From positions 3,251,501 to 3,315,500 of the forward strand of contig JADJWQ010000006.1 in NCBI GenBank assembly GCA_016716265.1: a stretch of DNA of 64,000 nt, in the 5' to 3' direction. The notes under the pieces were generated by a model that saw only the letters and a program-made list of their open reading frames with translations, had not been told where the DNA came from and ran no database searches. The translations under genes were made by a program, and so were the position numbers. The DNA is from Planctomycetota bacterium. Its GTDB lineage: Bacteria > Planctomycetota > UBA1135 > UBA2386. Every line of letters starts with the position of its first letter. Position 1 is the first letter of the stretch. Shown here piece after piece: positions 42,858 to 51,828 of this stretch.

Positions 42858-45629
42858 TCACCTCGCGAACTCGAACCCGTAGCTGCCCGCGCCGATCCGA
42901 CACTCGACGAAAGCCGCCTCGGCTCGCCGATCGACGCGCACTTCCGACACTCCGACGGCCTCGGCGACGGGCATCCCTCCCTCGTGCACCGAGCCCGGCT
43001 CGCGCGTCGGGATGCGGACGTCGGCGATCGCGCCGGGCGGCACCTCGATCGCGAGCGTCGCACGGTCGCCCGCCGTGGTCCACGCGCAGCGGATCGGACC
43101 GCGCACGGTATCGAGGTGGCCCTCGGCGTGCCCGAGCCCGCCGGCACCGATCGCGGGAGCCACCACGAAGCGTGCGTAGCCGGGCGCGTCCTCGCACGGG
43201 CGGATGCCGAGCAGACCTTCGACGAAGAACGCACCGATCGACAGGAACGAGCTGTGCATGCGCGAGTTGCCGCCGTCCCACTGCTCCCAGATCGTCGTCG
43301 CGCCCTGCTCGAGCATCGCACCCCAGCTCGGTGCATCGCGCTGCGACGCGACGAGCTGCAGCAGGTCGGCGCGACCGCGCTCGAGCAGGAGCCGCACGAG
43401 GAACCACGTGCCGTGGATGCCGGTGTCGATGTGCTGGCGTCGCTCGACATCGGCGACGAGCCGCGCGAACAGCTCGTCCTGCAGATCCTGCGAACCCAGC
43501 CCGGCGAGGACCGGCAGTGCCAGGTAGGTCTGCCGCTCCTCGACGTAGGCGCGCTGCTCGGTGTCGAAGAACCGCGCGTGTACCGCCGCAGCGAGCTCGT
43601 CGGCGCGCGCACGCAGCCGTTCAGCGTCGCCGTCGCGACCGATCGCGGCTGCGATCCGCGCTGACTGCCGCACGACCCACACGCGATACGCATTGTTGAA
43701 GAACTTGCGGCGCTCGTCCGGCAGTCCACCGGCTTGCGCGCCACCGGGTGGCACCCAGTCGCCGAGGAACGAGTAGACATCCCGCGTGTAGCGGTCGTCG
43801 AAGTAGAACTGCAGGATGCCGTCCTCGGTCTTCGACTCGAGGAACGCGAGCCAGCGCTCGATGGTCGGCCAGCAGCGCACCAGCAGCTCGCGATCGCCCG
43901 TGCGGCGCCATACCTCGTACGGCAGCATCACGACGATCCCGCTCCACGCCGGACCACCGCCACCGCGGAACGTCGGACACGTGAACGGTAGGTTGCCGCT
44001 CTCGTCCTGGATCGCGGCCCAGTCGTCGAGCCACTTCGCATAGAACGCGGACACGTCGAAGTGAGTGAGCGCGGTCTCCATCGTCGCATGCGCGTCGCCA
44101 CCGTAGCCCCACCGCTCGCGGTGCGCGCAATCGACTACGTAGCCACCGAGGCTGAGGCACTCGAACGTGTATGCCACCGTATCGTGGATCCGCTGGAGCA
44201 GTGGATCGTCGCACTGGAACGAGGCGGCGTTCGCATAGCCGGTACGGACCAGGAAGCCCCGCACGTCGTCGAGGGCAGGCGGTCCGGAGGCCCCCTCGAT
44301 CGTGATCCACCGCGCGGCCGCGTAGTCGAAGCGGTGCTCGAACGTGCCGGTGCCGTCGGGCCCGACGACCAGCTCGCTGCGCTGCGCGTAGGTGACGTCC
44401 TGGCCCTCGCGCTCGGCGAACGACAGCCGGATCGTCGCGCCCGGCTCGCCGCGCAGCCGCGCGCGCGTGATCCCGGTGAACGACTGTCCCATGTCGATCC
44501 GCCAGACGCCGGGTCGCACCTCGTCGACCGACCGCGGCCGCAGCTCCGCGACCCGCAGGTTCGGCTCGACCGCGTCCGGCACGATCGCGAGGGTCGATGC
44601 GAACTCCCGGACTGCGTCCCAGCCCGAATCGTCACGGTCGGCGGCGCACCAATCGGGCACGACGCTCCCGGCGTCGACCCGCTCGCCGCCGTAGTCACCG
44701 AAGTTCCAGCCGCCGATCATCTCGACGTTGCTGCGCCGGCAGCGCCACGACGCGTCCGTCGCGATCCGCAGCGACCGGCCGTCTGCCAGCTCGACCTCGA
44801 GCACCGCACGGACGAGCGGACCCGCCGGCACGCCGTACCGGGGATAGCGCGACCAGCCGGGCCCCAGCCACAGTCCGATCGCATTGCGGCCGGATCTCAG
44901 CATGGGGGTGACGTCGTAGGTGACCGACCGCACCCGCTCGGACAGGTCGCTGACGCTCGGCGCCAGCACCGCGTCGCTCGCCGGCCGGCCGTTCACCCAC
45001 GCGTCGTGGTAGCCGATCGAGGCAACGTGCCAGAGGGCTCGCACGGGCGCCGCCGGCAGCTCGAGGCTCCGCCTCAGCCACGGCGCCTGCGTGCGCCCGG
45101 CTCCATCGGCGTCCGCGGTGCCGATCCAGGCCCCGCTCCAATCGCTCTCGGCCAGCAGGCCGACGCCGAAGGTCGCCGGCTCGCTCCACGCCGATGCCCG
45201 TCCCGCGCCGTCGCGGATCCGCACCCGCCACCAGCCGACGTCTCGCGCCGCGAGGGTCGCGCCACCGTAGACGAGACCGATCGTCGAGCGACCTTCGACC
45301 CAGCCGGAGTCCCACAGGTCGTGCGCGCCGGACAGCAGCCCGTCACGGTCGTGCGAGACCTCGACCTGCACGGCGTCCCAGCCGAGGCCGCGCGGCGCGC
45401 CGGCGTCGGCCTCGACACGCCAGGAGAGCCGCGGCGTCGGCGTGCCGATCGCGAGGGGATCGCGCAGCGCTTCGCAGCGGAGTTCGACGACGTGCAGCGA
45501 AGCTGCGCCGTCGGTCGCGACGCCCAGGCAGCCCGTGAGCACGGCTGCGAGCAGCGATGGCAGCGCGGCGACTGTGAGCGAGGTCGGCGCGGGACGGTGG
45601 CGTTGCGGATCGGGTCGGTGGTCGTTCAT
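42858..45629 (-). CDS. Lipoprotein alpha-L-rhamnosidase (GH78)
   Basis: The 923-residue enzyme starts at 45629 and has a lipobox (LAAVLTGC). The GH78 domains appear in order: an N-terminal Ig-like domain (LRCEALRDPLAIGTPTPRLSWRV), the carbohydrate-binding domain with RALWHVASIGYHDAWVNG, a second beta domain with VWRIDMGQSFTGITRARLRG, then the (alpha/alpha)6 catalytic barrel. Catalytic candidates are E505 in HRERWGYGGDA (the DxxRDE-type general acid) and E782 in TTIWEQWDGG (base). Length fits the family (900-1100). It should remove terminal alpha-L-rhamnose from plant or algal polymers or glycosides outside the cell. TACGAT ends 14 bases before the start. Confidence 0.95.
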   Translation of the reverse strand: MNDHRPDPQRHRPAPTSLTVAALPSLLAAVLTGCLGVATDGAASLHVVELRCEALRDPLAIGTPTPRLSWRVEADAGAPRGLGWDAVQVEVSHDRDGLLSGAHDLWDSGWVEGRSTIGLVYGGATLAARDVGWWRVRIRDGAGRASAWSEPATFGVGLLAESDWSGAWIGTADADGAGRTQAPWLRRSLELPAAPVRALWHVASIGYHDAWVNGRPASDAVLAPSVSDLSERVRSVTYDVTPMLRSGRNAIGLWLGPGWSRYPRYGVPAGPLVRAVLEVELADGRSLRIATDASWRCRRSNVEMIGGWNFGDYGGERVDAGSVVPDWCAADRDDSGWDAVREFASTLAIVPDAVEPNLRVAELRPRSVDEVRPGVWRIDMGQSFTGITRARLRGEPGATIRLSFAEREGQDVTYAQRSELVVGPDGTGTFEHRFDYAAARWITIEGASGPPALDDVRGFLVRTGYANAASFQCDDPLLQRIHDTVAYTFECLSLGGYVVDCAHRERWGYGGDAHATMETALTHFDVSAFYAKWLDDWAAIQDESGNLPFTCPTFRGGGGPAWSGIVVMLPYEVWRRTGDRELLVRCWPTIERWLAFLESKTEDGILQFYFDDRYTRDVYSFLGDWVPPGGAQAGGLPDERRKFFNNAYRVWVVRQSARIAAAIGRDGDAERLRARADELAAAVHARFFDTEQRAYVEERQTYLALPVLAGLGSQDLQDELFARLVADVERRQHIDTGIHGTWFLVRLLLERGRADLLQLVASQRDAPSWGAMLEQGATTIWEQWDGGNSRMHSSFLSIGAFFVEGLLGIRPCEDAPGYARFVVAPAIGAGGLGHAEGHLDTVRGPIRCAWTTAGDRATLAIEVPPGAIADVRIPTREPGSVHEGGMPVAEAVGVSEVRVDRRAEAAFVECRIGAGSYGFEFAR

Positions 45630-46188
45630 CGGGCTGACGGCGGATCGTAAGCGCAGCGGCCGACACCCGGACCAGTCCGTCCAACCCATCGCGCCACCGC
45701 GACCGCCTCCGCGCAGACGGCTACCGGACCGCACCCCGTGGAGATCCCGCTGGATCCCGTCCACACCCAGCCTCTCGCCGCTGCCGCAGTCGTCGCGCTC
45801 GCGACCGGGGAATCCGACCCCGGCGGGCGACGAGCACCTGGCCAACACGACTGCCGACACGTTCCTGCGCCGACCGCGCAGTCATGCGTCGGCGTATTCG
45901 ACAATGATGCTCGTGATGTCGCGGAATCCGACACGGTGGTGGCCGGATGTGCGACCAGGGACTTTCCGGTCTCGACGTCTCCGCGAGCCGCGCCGGTATC
46001 ATCCCGCGGTCCCTCGCACCTGCGAGCCGGGCCGGCCCTTGCCGCTCGGGCCTGCCCGGCCGGGTCATTGTCCTCGCGGGGTGACGAACGCACCGCCAGA
46101 TGCCGCAGTGCGTGCACGTGCCATGGATCGTCACGGACCTGCTCTCGCTTCCACATCCGAGCCCAAGTCCGTCACCGGCACGGTGTGC
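45630..46188. other. 559-base divergent region upstream of GH78 and radical SAM genes
   Basis: TACGAT (45644-45649, minus strand) is a likely -10 for the rhamnosidase gene. TATCAT near 46004-46009 could be one for the radical SAM gene, which would give a leader of about 180 bases or an earlier start such as GTG 46081. Translations of the rest are low-complexity. No RNA gene or coding sequence is supported. Confidence 0.45.
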
Positions 46189-47346
46189 ATGCTGCGCTAT
46201 GCGCCGCACGCACCGCGGACCGTCACCACGAGGCACAACGCGATCGGCGCGCTACGCGTGCGGACGAGCACCCCGACCCGCGCACGACCTCCCGACCGGT
46301 CTCTGACCTCGATCGCCGATGCGCCGTCATCCGGCCGTCCGCTCGGTTACCTGCTCGGGGAGGAGCGGGCGCGATCGATCGCACGGCGCGCGAGCGGGCC
46401 GCTGACGCTCGACGTCACGCGGGCCGTCGTGTTCCTGACGCAGCATTGCAATATGGCGTGCGCCTACTGTCTGAGCACGGCACACGCCATGCCCAGGTGG
46501 TCGACCGGTGCGCTCCGTGATCTGCTCGCCCGCCTCGCGGCCGGCGGCGCGCGGCACGTGCAATGGACCGGCGGCGAGGCGACCTGCCATCGCGAGTTCG
46601 GTGAGCTGGTCGGGACGGCCGCGCGACTCGGCATGGCGCAGTCGGTGTCCACCAACGGCACCGCACCTCCGCGTGTCTACCGACAGCTCGCCGACGCCGG
46701 TCTGGGACGTTTCTTCGTCTCCCTCGACTCGCTGCAGCCGCGGCGGTTCGACACGCTGACCGGCACGCACGGCAAGCTCGGCCGCGTGCTCACCGCAATC
46801 GACGCACTGGTGCGCCATCCGGCCGCGCACGTCACCGTGAACGTCGTGCTGACGCCCGCGCGCGTCGCGAGCCTGCTCGCGCGCGACGGCCGACCGCTGC
46901 GCGCGCTCCTCGGCTGGCTCGTCGCGTCCGGCATCGACGACTTCAAGCTGCTGCCGGCCTCGACCTCGCCGCTCGCGCTGCCGGCGGAGTTCGTCGCGAC
47001 GTGCAGCAGCCTCGTGCCCGCGCGCTTCGGGATGTTCCACCACCGTCTCGCCACGCTGCGCGAGGGCGGTCACGGCTTCGGTCCCGAGCGACCGCGGCTC
47101 TGCCACTTCGCTCTCGACGACCGCGCGTTCGACTCGCAGGCCGCGTGGCCCTGCGTCATCCGGCTCCGCGAGGGCGCGGCGCCGCTCTACCGGCTCGACG
47201 ATCCGGAGCCCGTGCAGCGGGCGCAGCTCGCGGAATTCGTCAGCTCGGACCGCTCGTGCGACCCGCTGTGCCGGCGGCATTGCTTCGACCTGTACCGCGA
47301 GCTGAACGAGCGCACCGATGCGCTGCTGCGAGGCGAGCCATGCTGA
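46189..47346 (+). CDS. Radical SAM protein with extra C-terminal cysteine cluster
   Basis: The product (385 residues from ATG 46189) has the radical SAM cysteine motif C87-x3-C91-x2-C94 in TQHCNMACAYC, the GGE motif in VQWTGGEATCHREF, and VSTNGTAPP and FFVSLDSLQPRRFDTLTG as in MoaA/SPASM-type enzymes. Near the end, LCHF, WPC, C357-x3-C361-x3-C365 and a C-terminal Cys provide ligands for a second iron-sulfur cluster. The 80 residues before the barrel are poorly conserved in appearance, and GTG 46081 is an alternative start. The stop overlaps the next gene (a PHP phosphoesterase) by seven bases, so the two are co-translated. The reaction is unknown; the pair suggests modification of a phosphorylated or nucleotide substrate. 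Confidence 0.88.
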   Translation: MLRYAPHAPRTVTTRHNAIGALRVRTSTPTRARPPDRSLTSIADAPSSGRPLGYLLGEERARSIARRASGPLTLDVTRAVVFLTQHCNMACAYCLSTAHAMPRWSTGALRDLLARLAAGGARHVQWTGGEATCHREFGELVGTAARLGMAQSVSTNGTAPPRVYRQLADAGLGRFFVSLDSLQPRRFDTLTGTHGKLGRVLTAIDALVRHPAAHVTVNVVLTPARVASLLARDGRPLRALLGWLVASGIDDFKLLPASTSPLALPAEFVATCSSLVPARFGMFHHRLATLREGGHGFGPERPRLCHFALDDRAFDSQAAWPCVIRLREGAAPLYRLDDPEPVQRAQLAEFVSSDRSCDPLCRRHCFDLYRELNERTDALLRGEPC

Positions 47347-48701
47347 CCACGCTGCCGTACGGACCCGCCGACCGCGCCGACCTGCACGTCCACTCGCACT
47401 GGTCCGATGGCGCGCTGTCGCCCGTCGAGCTGGTCGACCTCGCCGTGGCGCACGGTCTGCGCACGCTCGCGGTGACCGACCATGCCGAGGTCCGCGCGTT
47501 CCCCGAGCTGGCGTTCGCCGCGCTGGAGCGCGGACTGCTGCCGCTGCCCGGCGTCGAACTCAACAGCGCCGACGGCGACTTCCTCGGCTACTGCTTCGAC
47601 CCGCTCGACCCCGATCTGCTCGCGTTCCTCGAGCTGGTGCGCGAACAGCGCGCCGAGCGCATCGGCCTCCTGCTCCGTCGACTCGGGACCCTGGTCGACC
47701 CGGGCGCGCTGGCGGCCGAGGCGGCCCCCGGTCCGATCTCCCGGACGGCGATCGCGCGGCACCTCGTCGCGCGCGGCAGCTTCCCGAGCACGGACGCCGT
47801 GTTCCGCGAGCTGCTCGGCCGGTGCGGCAGCCACTACGAGCCGGGGACCGCCCCGTCCGCCGACGCCTGCATCGCGGCGATCCGCGCGGCTGGTGGGATC
47901 GCTGTCGAGGCCCATCCGCAGTTCACGCCGCGGCCGCAGGGTCTCGACGCCCACTTCCGCGACCTCGCCGAGCGCGGGGTCGCCGGCATCGAAGCGGCCG
48001 ACGAGAGCACGGCGTCGGCCGCGCGGGCGGCGGGCCTGCTCGCGGTCGGCGGCTCGAACTTCCACGGCGTTGGCGTCACCGCTGCACGCTTCGCGGAGCG
48101 CGTCGTCGACGGGCCGACTCTGCGCACGCTGGTCGGCGCCTCGTCGTGGCCGAAGCGATCGCTGTGGCGCGCCGCGAACCTGAGCCGAGCGGAGCTCCGC
48201 GCGAGCTTCGCGCCGGAGCGCGTCGAGCTGCGGTCCGCCCGGCTGTCGCACCTGCTCGACCGGCCACCGGCGCGCCCGGCAGCCGCTGCGCCGCGTCCGT
48301 TCGTGTTGGTGGGCCCGAGCGCCGTCGGCCGCGAGTCGATCGTCGAGCGCGAGCTGGTCCGCGCCGGCGCACGGCCGACGCAGCGCAGCGCCGTCGCGAG
48401 CTACCCCGAGCTGGCCTGGGACCTGTACGGGATGCGCAGCCCCACCGACCTGCTGCGGTTCGAGCTCGATCGCCACCTGTTCGGTCCCGCCGCGCGGCGC
48501 GGCACCGTCATCCACTTCGCGGAGCCCCGGCCACTCGACCTGCGCGCGCTGAAGATCGCGATCCGCCGCGCGCTCGGCCCGCTGCGCTTCCACCACGTCC
48601 GCCGCGGCGACCACGCCGACACCTGCATCACGACGCACGTGCACCTCCCCGATCGCGAGCGCCTCGCCCACGAGTGCGGCATCCTCGCTGCCGCCCGCTG
48701 A
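47340..48701 (+). CDS. PHP-domain phosphoesterase with C-terminal P-loop-like domain
   Basis: The 453-residue protein has an N-terminal PHP domain (about 8-290): DLHVHSHWSDG supplies H16, H18 and D23, VTDHAEV H48, GVELN E73, VEAHPQF another histidine, and GGSNFHG the last metal site. This is the arrangement of YciV/RNase AM-type phosphatases acting on nucleotides. From about residue 318 there is a second domain: FVLVGPSAVGRES resembles the P-loop of guanylate-kinase-type NMP kinases but has Arg in place of Lys, so nucleotide phosphorylation is doubtful. It continues with GTVIHFAEPRPLDLRALKIAIRR. That last stretch recurs as a fragment at 50889-50961. The gene overlaps the radical SAM gene by seven bases. 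I do not know this domain pairing from a described pathway. Confidence 0.85.
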   Translation: MLTTLPYGPADRADLHVHSHWSDGALSPVELVDLAVAHGLRTLAVTDHAEVRAFPELAFAALERGLLPLPGVELNSADGDFLGYCFDPLDPDLLAFLELVREQRAERIGLLLRRLGTLVDPGALAAEAAPGPISRTAIARHLVARGSFPSTDAVFRELLGRCGSHYEPGTAPSADACIAAIRAAGGIAVEAHPQFTPRPQGLDAHFRDLAERGVAGIEAADESTASAARAAGLLAVGGSNFHGVGVTAARFAERVVDGPTLRTLVGASSWPKRSLWRAANLSRAELRASFAPERVELRSARLSHLLDRPPARPAAAAPRPFVLVGPSAVGRESIVERELVRAGARPTQRSAVASYPELAWDLYGMRSPTDLLRFELDRHLFGPAARRGTVIHFAEPRPLDLRALKIAIRRALGPLRFHHVRRGDHADTCITTHVHLPDRERLAHECGILAAAR

Positions 48702-49213
48702 CCGGCGCGGCCGGCGGGCGGCGAGCGTGACCCGAAGTCAGACGGCCGCGCACCCGGATCTCGCCCCCCGCGCCCGCCGGCTGCGGGTCACGGCGAACCG
48801 TGCCTCCGCGGTCGGTGGTCCGTTCCGGGACGACTCCGGCGTGATCGGCCGGCACACCGACTGACGGCGGTCGCAGGCCGCACTGTCCGTGGGGTGCCGG
48901 CCGGAGACTCGAGAACGCTGCAGTGCGGCCGCTCGTGCGTGGATCGCGTATCTCCGGCGACCGCGCACCCTCGCATCCCTGCACGAGGAGCGCGGGCGCC
49001 AGGCGTCGGGCTGCCGCTCTTTCGAGCCGGCTCACAGGGTGCGATACCGAACGCACGAGCGACTTCGTGGCCGTGCGCACCTTGCTGGTCGGACCGAGCT
49101 CCACGTCCGTGCGCGGGCGATCTCCGCGTCGAGATACCCCGCCGCACTTTCGCAGCGTGCCGACCCGGTCCGTAGACTGCAGATCCCTTCGTACCTTCGC
49201 AGTCAGCAGACCG
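48702..49213. other. 512-base intergenic stretch before the S46 peptidase gene
   Basis: No gene or RNA was recognised; frames here are arginine-rich. TAGACT (49173-49178) lies 35 bases before the peptidase start and is a candidate -10. Confidence 0.45.
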
Positions 49214-50845
49214 ATGCGATCGACCCTGAGACAAGTCGCCCTCCTGTTCCTCCCGGCCCTGGTCGGGGTCCTTCCCGCGCAAGAGCACAAAGAGCTCGGG
49301 CGCATGTGGACCTTCGAGAACGCGCCGCTCGGCTGGTTCCAGGAGGCCTACGACTTCACGCCTGGCCAGGACTGGCTGGACCATGCCCGGCTCTCGTCGC
49401 TGCGCTTCGGCCGCGGCTGCTCGGCATCGTTCGTCAGCCCGCACGGGCTGATCATGACCAACCACCATTGCGCGCGCGGCAACATCGCGCAGGTGCAAGG
49501 CGAGGAGGACTGGCTGAGGGATGGCTACTACTCCGGCGGCTTCGCCGGCGAGGTGCCGCTTCCCGGTCTCACGGTCCAGCAGTTGATCGCGACGCGCGAC
49601 GTCACCGCGGAGATCAAGAGCGGCGCCGACCGGAACGAGCTGCTCGGGCAGATGAGCGCGGAGCATCCCGAGCTGACGCACCAGCTCGTGTCGCTCTACC
49701 AGGGCGGCCAATACCAGATCTACAGCTACCGGAGCTGGGACGACCTCCGCCTGGTCTGCGCGCCGCATGGCCAGAGCGCGCACTTCGGCGGCGATCCGGA
49801 CAACTTCTGCTATCCCCGCTGGGGGCTCGACTTCACGTTCGTGCGCGCTTACCAGGATGGCAAGCCGGCCGACACCAGCGCGCACTACTTCAAGTGGAAG
49901 ACCGCAGGTGCCGGCGAGGGCGAGCTGGTCTTCACCGTGGGCAACCCCGGCAGCACCGGCCGCCTGCAGACCGTCGCCCAGTGCGAGTATCTCCGCGACC
50001 ACCGGTATCCCGGCCAGGTGCGACGCGCGGAGGAGACCCTCGAGACACTCGCCCGACAGGCGGCCGAGAGCCCCGAGCGCGAGAAGCAGCTGCGCACGCG
50101 AATCCTCAGCGTGGAGAATTCGCGCAAGGCGAACCAGGGCTATCTCGACGGCTTGCGCAACGCGCGCATCATGGACATCAAGCGCCGCGCCGAGGCCGAG
50201 CTGCGCGCGGCGATCGCCGCGGACCCGGAGCTCCAGCGGCGTTACGGAGACGCGTGGGACATCATCGTCGACCTGCAGGCGCAGAAGGTCGCTGCGGCCG
50301 GCGATCGGGAGGCGACGGAGCAGATCGCCCGCCAGGAGCGTGAGCAGCAGACGCGGATCGGCGAGGCGTGCTTCGCGGTCTACGGCAACTCGATCCCGCC
50401 CGACGCGACGTTCACGCTGCGCCTCAGCGATGGCCTGGTGAAGGGCTTCCCGATGAACGGCACGATCGCGCCGTACTTCACCAGCCTCTATGGGCTGTAC
50501 GCCCGGCACACCGAGTTCGGCGGCGTCCACCCGTTCGATCTGCCGCAGATCTGGCTCGACCGGGAACACCAGCTCGACCTGAGCACACCGTTCAACTTCG
50601 TGGCCACCTGCGACATCATCGGCGGCAACTCCGGTTCGCCGATGATCGACCGCGAGCAGAACGTGGTCGGCCTGATCTTCGACGGCAACATCGAGATGCT
50701 GGGCAACAACTACGTCTTCGACGACGAGGTGTCGCGCACGGTCTCCGTACACCCGGCGATCATCATCGAGGCGCTGCGCAAGATCTATGACGCCGGCGCG
50801 CTCGCCGACGAGCTCGAGAAGGGAACGGTCCGCCGGCCCGAGTAG
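49214..50845 (+). CDS. S46-family serine peptidase (dipeptidyl-peptidase 7/11 type), short form
   Basis: The 543-residue protein has a signal peptide (MRSTLRQVALLFLPALVGVLPAQ) and the chymotrypsin-fold triad of S46: H85 in IMTNHHCARG, an aspartate in FGGDPDNFCYPR (D194 or D196), and S473 in GGNSGSPM. The N-terminus EHKELGRMWTFENAPLGWFQEAYDF is typical of the family, and IAPYFTSLYGLYARHTEFGG and FNFVATCDIIGGNSGS complete the match. DPP7/DPP11 enzymes of Bacteroidetes and Xanthomonadales are about 700 residues; this one is shorter, mainly in the helical lid between the Asp and Ser regions. They remove dipeptides from oligopeptides in the periplasm. The stop codon sits inside the first unit of a 13-bp tandem repeat. 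Confidence 0.93.
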   Translation: MRSTLRQVALLFLPALVGVLPAQEHKELGRMWTFENAPLGWFQEAYDFTPGQDWLDHARLSSLRFGRGCSASFVSPHGLIMTNHHCARGNIAQVQGEEDWLRDGYYSGGFAGEVPLPGLTVQQLIATRDVTAEIKSGADRNELLGQMSAEHPELTHQLVSLYQGGQYQIYSYRSWDDLRLVCAPHGQSAHFGGDPDNFCYPRWGLDFTFVRAYQDGKPADTSAHYFKWKTAGAGEGELVFTVGNPGSTGRLQTVAQCEYLRDHRYPGQVRRAEETLETLARQAAESPEREKQLRTRILSVENSRKANQGYLDGLRNARIMDIKRRAEAELRAAIAADPELQRRYGDAWDIIVDLQAQKVAAAGDREATEQIARQEREQQTRIGEACFAVYGNSIPPDATFTLRLSDGLVKGFPMNGTIAPYFTSLYGLYARHTEFGGVHPFDLPQIWLDREHQLDLSTPFNFVATCDIIGGNSGSPMIDREQNVVGLIFDGNIEMLGNNYVFDDEVSRTVSVHPAIIIEALRKIYDAGALADELEKGTVRRPE

Positions 50846-50887
50846 TCGGCCCGAGTCGTCGGCCCGAGTCGTCGGCCCGAGTAGCCA
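50836..50887 (+). repeat. Four copies of a 13-bp repeat at the 3' end of the S46 gene
   Basis: Units GCCCGAGTAGTCG, GCCCGAGTCGTCG (twice) and GCCCGAGTAGCCA follow without spacers. The first contains the TAG stop of the peptidase gene. The series leads directly into a fragment of the PHP gene. Confidence 0.9.
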
Positions 50888-50888
50888 G

Positions 50889-50961
50889 CGCGGCACCGTC
50901 ATCCACCTGGCCGAACACCGGCGGCTCGACCTTCGCGCGCGGGAGATCGCGATGCGCCGCG
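50889..50961 (+). pseudogene. 73-bp fragment of the PHP protein gene (copy of 48498-48570)
   Basis: The translation RGTVIHLAEHRRLDLRAREIA followed by MRR matches RGTVIHFAEPRPLDLRALKIA followed by IRR of the PHP protein at 19 of 24 positions, and the DNA is also clearly similar. There is no start, and homology stops on both sides. It lies on the same strand as its source, with the S46 gene between them. It is a relic and not a gene. Confidence 0.75.
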
Positions 50962-50977
50962 GCTCCCGCGGACCGGC

Positions 50978-51691
50978 TCAGCCGTCGTGCAGCTCGATCT
51001 CCAGGAACCCGATCGGGTCGCCGACCAGCGCCGACTCGACCACCTCGTCGTCGGCCTCGATATGCGCCTGCACGCGGTCCGCCCAGGCCAGGAACCACGG
51101 CACCTCCTCGACGGTCGTCGTCAGCACCGCCTGGGACGCGAGGCTCGCACCGATGCCGTCGACGATGTCGACGATCTGGTCGCGCTCGCGCACGAAGGCG
51201 CCGACGTCGAGCAGCACCGGGGGCATGCGGCCGTAGGTCACCGCGCCGACCGTCGGCCAGGTCTCGGGATCGGACAGCACGCTGACAACCGACACGTGGT
51301 CGAACGGGCCAGCCTGCAGGCGGGCGCGCGCGTCGACCGGCTCGATGCGCAGCACGTCGGCCGCGACGCCCACCGCGGCGAGCGCGGCATTGAGGACCTC
51401 GCACTCGTCGTCACGCCGGTTGGTCGCGACGACGCGGCGCTGCAGGTCGATCGCCTCGTGCAGCATCGGGACCAGCTCGGCGACTCCGGCGCCGACGTAC
51501 AGGCTCCGCCCGCCCCGCGCCACGCGTCGCCCGAGGGCGTCAGCCCAAGTGACGCCCAGCACGAGCGCGGGGCCGCGGTGCTCGTCCCAGAACGCCTCGC
51601 CGCCGTCGTCGCAGTAGATCGCGCCGAGCGCAGCCCAGTCGATGCGCTCGAACAGCTCGTCGCAGAGTCGGCTCGTCGTCTCGTAGACCAT
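50978..51691 (-). CDS. Methyltransferase-like Rossmann-fold protein of unknown function
   Basis: The 237-residue product (from ATG 51691; 257 residues if from 51751) contains WDEHRGPALVLGVTWADALG, then SLYVGAGVAELVPMLHEAIDLQRRVVATNRRDDECEVLNAAL, and later FDHVSVVSVLSDPETWP. The VGAG loop followed by a strand and a charged end resembles the AdoMet-binding half of class I methyltransferases, but the loop is shorter than usual and the acidic residue after strand two is displaced. Activity is therefore uncertain. No substrate-binding signature is seen. It lies between the PHP fragment and mobA, divergent from mobA, and has no clear operon partner. Confidence 0.65.
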   Translation of the reverse strand: MVYETTSRLCDELFERIDWAALGAIYCDDGGEAFWDEHRGPALVLGVTWADALGRRVARGGRSLYVGAGVAELVPMLHEAIDLQRRVVATNRRDDECEVLNAALAAVGVAADVLRIEPVDARARLQAGPFDHVSVVSVLSDPETWPTVGAVTYGRMPPVLLDVGAFVRERDQIVDIVDGIGASLASQAVLTTTVEEVPWFLAWADRVQAHIEADDEVVESALVGDPIGFLEIELHDG

Positions 51692-51815
51692 CGTGGTGTC
51701 GCCGCCGGCGCGGCGCGCGATTGTCGCGGGTTCGCAGCCTTCGCGCACCATCCACCCGGACTCTCGCTCGACCGCGATTCGGCGGCTGACGATGGCCGCA
51801 CCCGGAGCCCGGCCG

Positions 51816-51821
51816 TAGCCT
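51816..51821 (+). promoter_or_regulatory. TAGCCT, -10-like element seven bases before the mobA start
   Basis: TAGCCT ends seven bases before ATG 51829, so transcription would start at about the A of the start codon and give a leaderless message. The same hexamer is placed similarly before the gene at 53842. Confidence 0.45.
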
Positions 51822-51828
51822 GCGGCGC

